A DNA stretch of 64,000 nt from Phallus indusiatus (GCA_027605045.1 JAQFWX010000096.1:1-64000), one strand, 5' to 3'; counted from the stretch's first letter, positions 1-12,465 are shown. Numbers and translations are program-made. Notes: generated by a model not told the origin, from the sequence alone.

Positions 1-18
1 TAACACTTCCTAAACCAG

Positions 19-942
19 GACGGGGAGCAAGTTACTATTGAACCGGGTACCACTGGCACGCCCCTCGCCGTGTTCTTTTATCCCGCGTCCGGTGAGTAAT
101 CTAATTTATGTATGGCTATTCTATTTTTTGCTTGTGTCTGGTTACGGGTTCCAATGCTTTGGCTTGGCCCCGAAAGTGCTTTACGCAATGATGTCCACCC
201 ACTCAGTCGCCATCCCTCGGCCTGAACTGCTCCAGATGCTTACCTTGATGTAACAGGTTCATTGGGATGTACGAAAGAGGCTTGTGCGTTTCGGGATGTA
301 ATGAAAGGTAAGCTGCAATGCCTTGCGTACCACAAGCCTTGACACTATTGGCGTGTTATTCTTTAAGGGTCCGAAGTATTTCAGCGTTCTCGCGTTCAAG
401 TCGTTGGCATAAGCGGTGACGCCGTGTCAAAGCAGAAGAAATTTGTTGACCAAAATGGACTGCCCTATCCTGTCTTGAGTGACGAAGCTGGTGTTGCTCG
501 TAAAGCATACGATGTAAAAAAAAGTTTTCTGGGTATGAGTGAAGGTAAATATTGATGGAATCCGGATTAAAAGGAGGTCAGCGAAAAGAATCACATAAAG
601 TTCTTATGATTCTTCCTCGTCTTGTCGGCCAACTCCTTTCCGCCCACTTTCCCGTGCTCAGACTTGTTTCTTCTGATCTAATATCCGTACCTTTTTTTCT
701 TAGGTCGAGTGACATACTTCATCACAGCTGACGGAGTTGTGAAAGACACATGCAGCTCCACCATTAACTTTAGCGAACACGCCAAGTTTGTGAGAAAGAT
801 GCTGGAGGCGGAAGAAAAGAACAGCAAGGAGCAGAAGACGGAACAGCCTGAGGCCCAGCTCGCCAGTGGCGCTAACGTTGACGAGAGCGGAGTACAGACG
901 GAAGGTGCTGTTGCCAGCGAAAATCCAGTCGCCGAGAATTAA
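19..942 (+). CDS. Peroxiredoxin, PrxQ/BCP (Dot5-like) type, 5' end missing
   Basis: This is the C-terminal part of a thiol peroxidase that reduces hydroperoxides with a cysteine thiol. Four exons join in frame: 19-91, 257-307, 368-544 and 704-942. Exon 2 reads GSLGCTKEACAFRDV, the PrxQ signature with the peroxidatic Cys and a resolving Cys five residues later. It is followed by VVGISGDAVSKQKKFVDQN, then YPVLSD. A TAA lies in frame at position 1-3, so I place a splice acceptor at 18 and infer that the gene continues to the left of the window. The C-terminal 40 residues are Glu/Ala-rich and charged, a tail beyond the usual fold. Nuclear Dot5-type fungal proteins have charged extensions, but these are normally N-terminal, so location is unclear. 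The family assignment is firm; the symbol is withheld because the N-terminus is absent. Confidence 0.88.
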
Positions 943-2053
943 ATCATCTCTCAAGTCATTTTCAAGTCATTTCCATTTTTTTGCCAAAACCAAGGGGAAA
1001 AAAAAGAAAAACCAAAAAAAAAACATGTATTCTATTACTTACTTTCTCGCTACATATGTAATGTCAGTTTTGTCAAGCTCTCCGTTTGTAAACCTCCAAA
1101 AAATGCGGGATTCTCCAAGATACTGTTCCGAATATTTTCTTCTGTAGAGATTGATTGAAGCACATGTCATTCCGACGGTGATGAACAACTCGCAACTCGT
1201 AAATTAGTTTGATGACACCGTCCGACAAACAGGCCCAAACAGCGCACGCACTTGCAACGCGCGCCTGTAATTGCAGGCTTTTCCCACAAAAGCCCATCAC
1301 ATTCACCTCACACGCTGAATTACTGGCACCACTGAGCCCCAAGGCTGAAGTTTGACACGAGGTTTGGCCAGGGCTCTGACTGCAAGGTAGTTGAGCAGTA
1401 TAAAAGACCAACTGTCTGAGGTCGCGGGGTTTCCGAGACTCATTCTTTCACGGTCGCGGTGCTTTGCCTCGGTTAACGAGTAGCGTCTTGTTTTTGGTGT
1501 TTTGGTGCATATCAGCTTTTCACGGTTTCTTACGAGCTTGACCAAGAAGACATTGACGTGCCGTACGACGATACCGAACGCAAACGAAAGAAAAACGATC
1601 AAACATTCATAACGCTCGAGGTGGTGCTGTGAGGTTTCAGAACCTCCTTTCCGTGATCACAACACATGTTAATATGATATTTTTTACAGGTTACGGTGAT
1701 CAGAAAAAGGAAGGTTGCATTAGAGAACCACAAGCCTTTAACTGGATTCATTTCGATTTTGTAAACATTCACCTCTTTGGACGCTTTCTAAAACCCAACT
1801 TATGAACACGCCCGTAACGCTATTGGTACTATTTCAATAATTCACATCCACGACAATCAGTACAATTATCATCGGTGTTCTTGGTAAACGCTCAAACGCA
1901 ACAATCATTTGGCCAAGTGTATCTATACAGACCACAGAACAATCGACCCACTAAGATACCAGGCAAGGAAGCCGCGACGATTGAAGCTTCACGCTCAGAA
2001 CCTGAATATCTACAAAACACACTCTTAATTCAACCAAGGTCGCTCAAGTTCGA
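943..2053. other. Intergenic region, 3' UTR then putative promoter
   Basis: No supported gene. The start is A-rich 3' UTR of the peroxiredoxin. A TATAAAAG box at 1399-1406 on the + strand lies about 650 bases before the next gene and could serve an unseen 5' UTR exon. Short open frames here have no recognisable motif. Confidence 0.4.
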
Positions 2054-5000
2054 ATGAGCAAACCTCCTGTAACCCCAATAAATACCGCAATATCTTCAAC
2101 TTCCACAGGCCGTGACCGTCGCCCTTCCAGTGCTATCTTTATTGGCAGCAGCGGAGGGGTTGGATTCCACCCAGCCTCCTCAGCATCTGGCTTCTCATCG
2201 CCACTCCCCGTTACCTGTAACATCCCCATTGTCTTCTGATTCCCTATCATCAGTATCACCCGCTTTTTCAATATCCACTTCTTCATCGCACTCTCAGTCG
2301 CATTCGCAACTTCCATCACCACCCTCGACAACGGCGGGAAGTACAGGCAGTGCTGGAGATGGAGATGGAGATAGAGATAGAGACGGGGTTAGAGATAAAG
2401 ATAGACCGTTAAGGAGAGTCGGCACGGGTCTTCAAAAGTCCGGCTCTTCCTCTTCTTTGGAGGCCAACAAGCTTGGGAATCGTCTTTCAGCTTCTTTAGG
2501 TTTAGCTCGTGATCGAGTCTGGGAAGAAGAACAAAATGTGGAGGCGGAATTATCGGAAGGAGAACTGGAAGGAGATCATACCGCCCGACATCAAGCCCGA
2601 AATTCTGAAAGATCTGAAACAGGAGAAAGGTATGTGCTGATTTTCGTTGATTCCTCTAATTGATTTTGAATGAATTTAACTAAGGCTATCATTTCGCTTG
2701 ATCGCGACTTGAACACATCTTCAAAGCCTTTGTCTGGGTCTGAAACCGAACGGGAGAGAGATCGAGACCGACAATCTTCGCGGATGCAAGTCAGGGCACG
2801 TACACCGGACCGCCGTGCACGCTCATCATCGGAAAGTAATACAAATATCAGTGTTGAGAACGATAATGATGCCACACCACCTGCGTCGGGTCGACGTACG
2901 GTGAGAGTTGGGGAAAACAGCCCGCGTAAGCAACCAACAACGTCGTTTTCTATTGTCGGAACTGGAAGACGGTCAAGGACTATTTCACTTTTTGAAAGAG
3001 GAAGGGACGATGAAGCAGATTTGCCGGAACCAGCATCGCCAGCGCCCGTTCCTGGACCTGGACCTTCAACTTTGACGAACCGGCGTGCTCGTGCTCCTTT
3101 ACCTCGGGAGTTCAGAAGTGACAGAATGTCGGATTACAGTGGACTCGATAACAAGGTAGGACAAACTCTATTTCTTTATAGGTCTCTGCGAATTTACATG
3201 TCTGTTATTAGTCCATAGACGATCCTCAGTTAGAAAGGACCTCTTCGCCCCTCTCCCCCCGCCGGGTCCGTGATTCAAGAGCATCAACACTGCGTGAAAC
3301 TAGAAAGAACAAGAGATCCTACAGACTTAGCCTAGGGGATAGCAGGGGTTCAGAACACGATCGTCGGAGCGTGGATGATACTCAATCGACATCTTCGGCG
3401 ATGTATGGAGGCAGGCGACAGACCGTGAGACAGAGTGGCAGTGCTGAGAGTGCTTTGGCCAGAGAGCGCGGCGGTGAAGGTGGTTCAAGGGGATTTGCAA
3501 CTTCAGAGAGGAGCGTGGTTGGCGAGAGTCTCAGAGCGGCTGGACTAGTAAGGCGGAGTACTGTAGCTGGTGCAGCAGCACATCAGACCCCTATTCGAGA
3601 TCAAAATATTGTTGGTGATTCTAGATCGACTTCAGCGACGGCTGGGTTGGTGACGATGTCGCCTTCTCGACGTCGTGATCGCGAAACGCCGGCGTCGAGG
3701 TATTCTACGGTCAGACTTGATGCGGATGCTTTCCAGCCTCACAATCACGTTCGAGCCGCGACCAGTATGGCCATCTATCACGACAGTGGTGAAAGAGATA
3801 GGGAGGATGACAGACCACTTTCTGTCACTGCCTCTCGGAGAACACTACACTCTTCTCTCGATGGGGACAGAAATAGGGAAAGGGATAGGCCGCCTTCGAC
3901 ACTACGGTTTACACCACTGAGTGAGGCACAAATATCTGATCGACCTGGACGAGGGTCCTCGCCTTTTGTTTCGTCTCAACAGCAGCAGCAACAACATTCT
4001 TCGTCTTCGTCAGCACCTAATACCGGAACGGATCACACACGCCTCTTGCTCGATGCTCTCCAAATATTCGAATCACATTTATCCAAGCCTTTTCCACCGT
4101 CCTCCTCTTCTGCACCATCGTCTTCCACATTATCTTCCACATTTCCTGACTTACAGGCACATGCAACAACCCTTGTGCAATCTGCCCATACATTGAATGA
4201 GCTGCTTCGAACGTTGACTTCTCGTGCTTTGGAATCACAAGTAGAAGCTGAAATCGGCGATGCACCCGCCCAGGTCGATGCCGGTGAAATGTGGCGCATC
4301 GTTGGAGCAGAGTACAGAGAAGGCCTGAGGGTTAGCGACGATCTGGTTAGAGTGGTTACTGCTCTTTTAATTGTATTTGGAAGGGTCTTGAGAGACGTCG
4401 CAAAAAAGAATGGAGGTGCTCCGGCTGCTACAACTAGCTTAGGAATAGAGAGAGACAGAGAAAGAGGTGCAGAATCGCCAGATGTTGGAGGGAGTGTTAT
4501 TAGTGGTGGTACTGGTGCAAGCTCTGGTCAAAGGTCTGCCAGATCGCGACATAGTCTTGATGGCGCGTTGCGTGTTCGTCCTATCCGGCGGAGTACTGGT
4601 ATGGAAGGCATTTCTCTTCCTTCTCACCCATCTGGAGAAGGTCGACGTAGTGTGGAACTTGGTTCACCACCTCTGCCTCTAGGAGGAAGAAGAAGTACCG
4701 AATTGGGTTTGAGTGCTGCTCGTTTACAGGAAAGAGAAAATAGAGAACGAATATCTGGTAGAAGAAGTATGGATGGTGTCGGAGGATATGTCTCTCATGC
4801 TCATTCGTCATCCGCCGAGACTCTGAAACATGAACGTGCCTTCCTGGATATCCCACGACCCTCTACTTCTTTGAGTTTTATACGCAGAGATAGGGAGAGA
4901 GCCCGTCGAGATCCGGAAGACGAAAATGAGGAGGATGGCGAGGAAACTGCTCGTGATACACGTCGTGATAGGGAACGAAGGACGACACTTGATAGACTTT

Positions 5001-6086
5001 CGTTACGGCGGACAGTCATGCCACGTTTGAGGGATGGTCTTCCCACCGATTTCAGGTTTGGATCAGGCAGTGCTAGTGCAAACTCGTCAAGGGTCGATTT
5101 GAATGAAGGTAATACTTGATTGTATTGAGTCTTTATTCGTGAAAACTTAATCCAATTTTCTTTTTTTAAAAAACTCTCGTGCATACAGGAGTCTCCCGAA
5201 CTCAGCTTAGTTTGCTTGCGCAAGCTCAAGCACAAGATTCGCCAACGCCTGCACCACGCGAATCGCTGCCGTCGTCGTCTACTTTGCAACCGAGAAGGCA
5301 GCTAGCAATTCCGCCACCATTACCATCCCTTCCTCCGAGTCTTTATTCAAGGAAGGCAACAACAATAATTCCGACAACAGCGGTATCAACATTGATGTTC
5401 CATTAAATAATTCTGCATTTCCCCTGCCATCCGCCTCGTCTTCGCTCATTCGATCAAACTCTGCAACCGGTCCCGAATCAGGTGCTGGTTCAATCCGCCG
5501 TCGTCCCAAGTTTTCTAATACGTCCATTACTACTATACGCGGATCCATTTCTGGTCTTGGCTCAGGACCTGCACCTATACTCACTCCCTCCACACCTGTT
5601 CCGACGACGGCCCTGTCAAGTAATGAAGTCGAAATCAAAGGTGAACGTAGTAATTTGAGTGGATCCACTGGTACTATCGCAAATGGGGGATCGGTGAGAG
5701 TCCGATCTGGGACGCTCAGTCTGAGGAACTTGCAGGAGAGAGATAGGGCTACGAGGGAAAGGCTTGGACAAAGCAGTATTGCTGACAGAGAGAGAGAGGG
5801 GAATGCGCCTCTTGAGCCCAGAGAGCGCGATCCGGAGAGAAGAAGTACGGATACGCTCAGAAAGAGAGCCTTTTCGTCCGCCTCTCAGTCTGGATCGGGA
5901 GAAGACTCAAACCTTCGGGCCAGCACAAGCACTACGACACACTCTTCTTCCTCTTCGACGCTGTCTCGAATAAGAACCCTTCGCTCACGAACCCGACCAC
6001 GGATGTCTTTGGATGACGTTGAATTTGATGGAGATGCTGGTACGAACACGCATATGAGAGAAGCATCCAGCCCCGCTGTACTATGA
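2054..6086 (+). CDS. Large Ser/Arg-rich low-complexity protein, unknown function
   Basis: I do not recognise this protein. Long open frames at 2112-2633, 2685-3155, 3212-5108, 5189-5300 and about 5270-6086 share one composition: Ser-rich with many RDRER and RRS repeats (basic residues before Ser, a possible AGC-kinase target pattern). One more ordered stretch occurs at about 4027-4405, with helical LLLDALQIFESHL and EYREGLRVSDDLVRVVTALL. Introns at 3156-3211 and 5109-5188 are clean GT-AG. Elsewhere frames do not connect through normal introns: near 2070-2240, near 2510-2685 (where a second frame reads KEIIPPDIKPEILKDLK), and near 5270. The start ATG at 2054 is chosen because a frame of matching composition opens there, but it is uncertain. 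It is probably an intrinsically disordered scaffold or signalling protein; that is inference. It may extend beyond 6086. Confidence 0.5.
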
Positions 6087-6751
6087 ATTGGGAATAGTAA
6101 TCAGTATGGGTATGGAAGAAAATGACGGGAAAGAAGGAATGGTTCATCTCGACCATATACTATTCATAATGGTGGATTTCTCTCTGCTCACTTCAATCGC
6201 TCAAAACATGCACAAATTTATCCTCCCCAAATCTTCTCCTTTCGTCCACTCAATCCAAATTCCGAATCATACCAGCTTTTCCGAAACTTCCCATCGCATG
6301 AATACCAGACAAGATGGATGAGGCTGTTGCTAGTCGTATCAAAATTCTAGCTCATTCTCTTGCCGATCCATATAATGTTGAAAGTCGCGGTTATCCTCGG
6401 TTTCAATGCTCGAACACGAAGTAACAAATACAGTCAAAACGTTACTTATGGCTTCTGGCTATACGTCGTCCCGTTCTACCGCACTTGAAGGCGTAGCCAA
6501 TTTCCAAGTTTGTTTTTTCAGAACTTCAGCTTTTTTTCATATATCCTGTTATTCGTTGGGCTATGTTTGACCCACGGTCCTTGTTCTCTTAGCTCTTTTT
6601 ACATCAAGTCATTTATTCTTTCCTCCTCTCTTTCCGTTTCTGGCTTCAAATTCCTTTCAAATTCATTCTTATTATTCCCCTGTATCAATTGTCTTCCGAG
6701 CATGTTTGTCCAAGCTGGCTTAAAAAATGACTTCGACTTGCGCATAAATTA
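6087..6751 (+). other. Probable frame-broken continuation of the Ser/Arg-rich gene
   Basis: Protein-like sequence continues after the stop at 6084-6086 in the same frame (RERRNGSSRPYTIHNGGF at about 6126), but with a second in-frame TGA at 6123. It then moves to the next frame at about 6314 (MDEAVASRIKILAHSLADP) and again at about 6385 (SMLEHEVTNTVKTLLMASGY). The stretch ends near 6505 at GVANFQ. A last piece may be QAGLKNDFDLRIN before a stop at 6750. Each frame move after 5200 could be repaired by one extra base. This suggests base-calling indels or real decay rather than introns. Confidence 0.4.
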
Positions 6752-8288
6752 GCGAGTTCTCGAGTTATAATTGGCGTTATGCTAAAGTAGTAGATAGTAG
6801 TAGATATCCATGCCAAACGACGCGGACTCATTACTCAAAGGTCTTGCTCGACGCTTACCTTTTTCTGTATGTTACTCTTATATTGTATATCCTATGTTTG
6901 TAGTGAAGAGCTATGCACATTATCAATAATCGCTACGGGGTTTGAAGTCGTGTATAAGATAATATTATCAATTCGTATATTTATCAGGGCGTGTATCAAT
7001 CATTCATTATATGCTCTACAATATTAGACCACAGTCGGACTAACTTATTTCCCCAGACCCAAAGCTGATGAAGGAAAATTTCAGACTTTATGGGAAGAAA
7101 AAAGTGGAACTTATACATACTGTCTTTAGCTGATTGTGTCCACGATTTATCAGATCCGTCCTTGCCCGTCACTTTATCAGACGCTTGTTGGGTTGTGGAC
7201 TTCTGAGACTTTATGGAGAAAACAAAGATTCAGAAACGAAACAGACAACAAACAATGCATGAAAAATTCGTACATCAGGCTGCACTTTCCCAGCCACATT
7301 ATCATAGGCTCCCTTTACATTATCCTTGCCTTGCTCAGTGGTCGTCTTCTGGGAATCGGGCTGTGTGTCATTGGCAAGATAGCGTGAGCTATACGGAATG
7401 TGTACTGGAATTGCAACCGAACCTTCAAGGAGCTCTTCATTCTATCAGTCATTGATTCGCGACCTGTGTCCGACATCGTGTTGAATATTCAATTGGTAGA
7501 AAGATTAAGAGTATTGAGATTGGTGTTGGGATATTGAGTTATGGAAATGAAAGATAAGAGGATTTATATGTCGTAGAGACATCGGGCATCCAATCCCAAA
7601 TGACGCGTTTATGCAACTCCAAGTGGGTCATACTCCATGTCAGTTGAGGATCAAGGCATTCCGCGCATATCATGTGAGAAGCTATGACGAGCAACACGAC
7701 GTTCGTGGTGTGATGGGGTCATCGTTGTTGTCAGCGATCCGGGAAATTGGATACTCCTTTCGATAATGTCACAACATTGGTCACATTCTGTCATCAGTCA
7801 TCAGATTGCTACCGTGACGTCACGATCTAAACTAATCTCCAAGATACCAGACGAGGCTCAACAGCTATTTTTCCTGAGATGTTCTAGAGTCTCGGGGAGA
7901 ATAGTTGTTATGCTTCAGTATGCAATACTCATTAGCTTTTATTTTTATCGAAATGCATCGCTGTACCTATGAAACCATTGAGTCGAGAAGCATTCAATGA
8001 AGTATTGACTCACTGCTTTTTCAGCCTGATGTTCCTCGTTAACAAACGATATCGGAAAGGTAGATTCATCACGATTGAATACACTCAAGGGAAGCAAAAT
8101 GCGCAAACGCTTCGTAATTATTCTTCAGGCAGAACCGTCTGAATGTATGTTATCATCGTTGACACCAGTCAGCTCGTCAACCATAATCCCGCTATAGGAG
8201 GTAGCTAAATACTCTGAATGAGCTACTGGCTACCGTCGTTCTTACATTCTTCGTCCATTGACCCTGCTCATCGTTCAATCTATCAAAA
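6752..8288. other. Intergenic region
   Basis: About 1.5 kb with only short open frames of no recognisable content. It is AT-rich from 6770 to 7030, as expected for a 3' flank. The last 100 bases before 8289 are pyrimidine-rich, as expected for the promoter of the following secreted protein. I see no RNA gene or mobile element. Confidence 0.4.
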
Positions 8289-9722
8289 ATGTTTTCTGCA
8301 AATCTTCTCTTGAGCTCTCTGCTGCTCGTTTCGCCCTTTGCACAGGGCTTGCTTGTCCCTCAGGAGAGTCCAAAAACCAATGCTGTGAGTAAATTCGATG
8401 ATTATAGGAGGGAATCATCAATTTTATATTTTTTCTAGTTGACCATCGAAGAGAATTGGTGGCATAGGTCTACCAAAACTTATCCTAAATCTAGTTCGCA
8501 CCGTACATATACGACCCATCCCGTAGCCACTATGTGGTCGTCTCCGTACATTACGAGCACCTGCTACTGCCCCTCAAGTAGCAAGACTACGGCGATTACT
8601 GTTACGAGTGGGACGGCTACTATCACTTCTTCGGCTACTAGTAGTCCGTACAGCACCAGCACCAGCACTACGTATTACAATACTTCCAGCTATACTTCCA
8701 GTTCCACTTATAGCACCAGTTCCAGTTCCAGTTCCAGCTCCAGCTCCAGCTCCAGCTCTAGTTCCAGCTCCAGTCCCAGCTCCAGTTCCAGCTCCAGTTT
8801 CAGTACCAGTACCAGTTCCGGCTCCAGCTCTAGCCCTACTTCCAGCTCCAGTTCCAGCACGAGCACCAGTTCTAGTTCCACCTCCACACCTTCTACGTCT
8901 TCCGGGTCCAGCACTGCTACCTCCTCCTCTGGAGTGACGTCCTACAGTAGTACTAGTTACACGAGCAGTGGTTCCGCATCTGGTTCTAACGCTGCCCTCT
9001 GGTGGAAGCCTAGTCAATCCTCCCAGTCAGGAGGATGTGTTTGTTCGACCTGGACAGTCTATTCGACTTATGAACAACCACCCAAAACTTCGCAGCGACC
9101 TTCCCAAAAGACAACTAGTTTCGCGCCAACTTCTACGCCTCGTCCCAAATCTTCGTCGACTCCAGCGCCTCCCCCTCCTCCCAAATCTTCATCAACTCCA
9201 GCTCCGCCCCCTCCCAGTTCCTCAAAGTCAAAAACCAAAAGCTCGTCATCTCAAACTTCCACGCCAACTTCCAGGCCCACTACCAGCAAACAAACTTCTT
9301 CTCAGACCTCCTCTCAAGCACCTTCTTCCTCAATCACGCAGTCGGTCACTTCTCAGTCTAAGTCTAGCTCCCAATCGTCTTCCACGTCTAGCACGCGCAG
9401 CGAGACTACCACTTCCCGTAGTGCTTCTTCCTCGACTTCTAAATCCTCCAGTGTCGTGACCTCTCCAACTTCGAGTGCTTCCACTTCCAGGTCCTCCAGT
9501 GCCACTACCTCTCAAACCTCTAGTTCTTCCACCTCCAGGTCTTCCAGTGCTTCTACTACGTCTTCGAGCTCCGCATCTTCAACTTCCCCTACCTCAACCT
9601 ACTCTAGCTCCTCTACTTCAAGCTATTCTAGTTCCCCTACCTCGACCTATTATAGCTCCTCTACCTCGACTTATTCTAGTTACTCCACCCCGGCATCTAG
9701 TTCTGGTTCCGTTCTCGGATGA
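8289..9722 (+). CDS. Secreted Ser/Thr-rich cell-wall-type protein
   Basis: Exon 1 (8289-8384) encodes a clear signal peptide, MFSANLLLSSLLLVSPFAQG. A 54 base GT-AG intron (8385-8438) joins it in frame to exon 2 (8439-9722). The mature protein, about 440 residues, is mostly Ser, Thr, Pro and Tyr. There are two short conserved-looking cysteine patches: STCYCPSSS near 8562 and GGCVCSTWTVYSTYE near 9030. In between lies an almost pure Ser stretch (8700-8905). Two copies of a Pro-rich unit (SSSTPAPPPPPK) lie at about 9156-9215. No hydrophobic GPI-type tail is visible; the protein ends SSSGSVLG. Such proteins are normally heavily O-mannosylated and secreted or wall-bound. No enzymatic domain is visible, so the role is structural by inference. 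Confidence 0.75.
8700..8905 (+). repeat. Ser-codon hexamer microsatellite (TTCCAG/CTCCAG type)
   Basis: Imperfect tandem of AGT/AGC-TCC codons inside the secreted protein. It reads as a nearly uninterrupted run of about 30 serines, then Ser with scattered Thr and Pro. The unit is six bases, so unit gain or loss keeps the frame. Such tracts often vary in length between strains. Confidence 0.8.
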
Positions 9723-10272
9723 TTCGTAAAGTCGAGGTATCTTTGATTGCGAACAGTAAAGTCCAGACATCAGACCACTAATTAAATCTAGAAACAATCT
9801 GATCGTTTTAATTTATTGAAGTAAATAACTGCCCATGGAAAATTTGTGTAATTTGAATGTGTTTTTTAGAAGTACTCATCTGTTTTTGTATATATTTGCG
9901 TTCGATTATTATCTAGAGTAACAGGTTTTGTGCACTTGGTGAAAATGATGTGTGAGTTATATGCATGTCTCGCGCTCAATCAGTTCTTTCAAGGCTGCTC
10001 GTAATCATCTTTCTATTCATCGCTACAATGTATATAAATGTAAAGTAAATGCAGTACGGAGTAGTGGTTGTTAGACAATTATGTTCATAGACGACAGGTC
10101 CAAATAATGATGTTCGAGGCGTCGGGTAATAGGATGCGAATATATGTAGGAAAAATATCCTAGAGTGTTGCCGTGTCGAGCTAAACGTCGAAATCGACTT
10201 TTTGGTTTATTTTTTGGTTTTTTTTTCTTGACCATCAATCAAAGTGATTGAGGGAATACTGGAAGAACTTTT
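9723..10272. other. Convergent 3' flanks
   Basis: AT-rich spacer between the stop of the secreted protein (+) and the stop of HSP60 (-). No open frame or RNA gene is supported. A poly-T run near 10208-10227 is consistent with a 3' UTR of the minus-strand gene. Confidence 0.4.
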
Positions 10273-12071
10273 TTAGAATCCTCCCATGCCACCCATACCA
10301 CCCATACCGCCGCCCATGCCTGGGCCTCCTGCGCCACTCTGCTTGTCTTCAGCTTCCACGATACACGCTTCGGATGTGTATAATAGTGATGCGACACCGC
10401 TCGCGTCAACCAACGCGGTTCTCACGACCTTCAAAGGATCGATAATACCCTTCTCGACCATATTGACATATTCACCCTTGCCAGCATCGTAACCCCACTC
10501 GAATTGGTCCAGATAGCGCTCAAGAACAGTTCCGACGACGACACTTCCTTCCTCACCAGCATTCTCGACAATCGTACGAATAGGTCGTGATAAAGCATTC
10601 TTAATGATGCTGACACCGAGGTTTTGGTCGAAATTGTCTACCTTGATATCCTTGAGGGCAATACGGCTAGCTTTCAATAGCGAAATTCCACCTCCGGGAA
10701 GAATACCTTCCTCCACGGCAGCACGAGTAGCGTTAAGAGCATCGTCATATCGATCTTTCTTCTCGCCAACCTCGACTTCTGAAGAACCACCGACCTTGAT
10801 TACTGCAACACCTCCAGAAAGCTTAGCAAGGCGTTCTTGGAGTTTGGTTTTGTCGTAATCGGAGGTCGTGGAGTCAGAGATTGCAGCACGGATCTGTTCA
10901 CAGCGAGCAGCAATGGCGTCTTTGGAGCCTTCGCCATTGAGGAAGATTGTGTCGTCCTTGGTAATGGTTACCGAGCCAGTCGAGCCGAGCATATCTGGAG
11001 TCAAACGCTCAAGCTTGATGTCGAGTTCATCGGTGAACACGGTTCCACCGGTGAGAATGGCTAGATCACCCAAGATTGATTTACGGTTGTCACCGAAACC
11101 GGGTGCTTTAACGGCGGCTACTTGAAGCTGACCACGGAGCTTGTTGAGGATACAGGCGGCTAAAGCTTCACCATCGACGTCTTCAGCAATAATAAGCAGT
11201 GGGCGACGCGATTGAGCAGCGCCTTCCATGGCAGGTAAGATATCTTGAAGCGAAGAAATCTTCTTCTCAGACAAAAGGATGAGTGGCTTTTCCATTTCAG
11301 TCTTTTGGGACTTGACGTCGGTGATGAAGTAAGGTGAAATGAAACCACGGTCAAAACGCATGCCTTCTGTAATTTCAATCTCGTCTTCAATTGTTCGGCC
11401 TTCCTTGACGGTAATGACACCTTCCTTGCCGACCTTTTCCATGGCTTGAGCAATGAGCTCACCGATGTGCGCGTCACCGTTGGCCGAGATGGTAGCGACT
11501 TGGGCAATCTCAGCGGAAGTTGTAATGCTACGCTTGTTGTTTTCAAGGAAGGCAATAACCTTGTCTACTGCTGCCTGGCAGCCGCGACGGAGGTCCATGG
11601 GGTTGCAGCCAGCGGCAACGTTTTTCACGCCCTCAGCATAAATAGCTCGAGCGAGGACAGTAGCAGTGGTAGTACCATCGCCAGCAATGTCGTTAGTCTT
11701 TTGAGCTACATCCTGAACGAGACGAGCACCAAGGTTTTCAAATTTGTCTTGGAGGGTGATAGCCTTGGCTACAGTTACACCATCTTTGGTGATTTTGGGA
11801 CCGCCGAAGGATTGCTCAATAATGACATTGCGGCCTATATTCGGAATGTGAGACACCAGTTAAAAGCAAAGAGAACATCAAAAGGAATAATACCTTTGGG
11901 TCCTAGCGTAACACTAACCGCTTTCGCGAGTGTATCAACACCGTTCAAGATGCTCGCACGGCCTTCGTTGGAGAATTTTATCTCCTTATGTGCGCCACGA
12001 GCAATGACGGATCTGGCTTTAGGAGCAGCACGACGAAGGACGGATGAAGAACGGTTTGTTAAGTGATGCAT
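10273..12071 (-). CDS. HSP60: Mitochondrial chaperonin Hsp60 (GroEL family)
   Basis: Group I chaperonin of the mitochondrial matrix; it folds imported proteins in an ATP-driven ring with Hsp10. Two exons, 12071-11894 and 11834-10273, join in frame across a 59 base GT-AG intron, giving 579 residues, the usual size. The N-terminus is Arg/Ser-rich ([20 protein letters not shown]) and fits a matrix presequence. Diagnostic segments are [13 protein letters not shown] then [33 protein letters not shown] (ATP site), [12 protein letters not shown], and the Gly-Met tail [13 protein letters not shown]. The start is the only ATG that gives both a presequence and the GroEL N-terminal sequence. It is transcribed divergently from RAD50, with a heat-shock-like element upstream. 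Nothing is broken. Confidence 0.97.
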
Positions 12072-12465
12072 AGCGAACCAGAGCAACGAAGGAGTAGGAA
12101 AGAAAAGACAAACGGAGAGAAGAGGATAGCAGGAAGAGCGGATCCCTACTTTTTTTTTCTGGTGCGCCGCGAATTGGAAGCCGGCAGAAATTTCTGGTTG
12201 GCGCCTGATTAGTAAGTTTTAGCGCCGATCTTGTATGTGCATCAGTAGCTGGGACATGATATGTATATCCTACGTGCCATAATAAACTTTCCACGAGATA
12301 TTCCTTCAGACCTTTTACGCGTAGAACTTGAAGTGAGAATGGTATGCTCACATTACAATAAAATGTACGAAAGTGATCACTGGACGGTCGCAGCTTGAAA
12401 TCGGAGACGCGCTTTAGAACGCGTTATATGTCACGTTTGAGCAATAGCTTTCAGTCTTTTCCACA
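12072..12465. promoter_or_regulatory. Divergent HSP60 / RAD50 promoter region
   Basis: The 394 bases between the two start codons must hold both promoters. The HSP60 side is purine-rich on the + strand; a T-run lies at 12151-12158. No clear TATA box is visible for either gene. Confidence 0.5.
12186..12195. promoter_or_regulatory. Possible heat-shock element (GAAnnTTC)
   Basis: AGAAATTTCT holds an inverted nGAAnnTTCn pair, the core arrangement bound by Hsf1, about 115 bases upstream of the HSP60 ATG. Another GAA lies just left of it at 12177-12179, but spacing is imperfect, so three perfect units are not present. Function is inferred from position beside a heat-shock gene. Confidence 0.35.

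Noticed and set aside
1303..1602. Minus-strand frame of 99 codons
   Set aside because: No motif, irregular composition, and a TATA-like box on the opposite strand lies inside it; probably chance.
8574..9017. Long antisense frame rich in Gly, Ala and Thr
   Set aside because: It is the mirror of the Ser-codon repeat on the other strand. The + strand frame has a signal peptide and a clean intron.
11446..12066. 206-codon + strand frame
   Set aside because: It is the antisense shadow of HSP60, whose minus-strand reading carries all chaperonin motifs.
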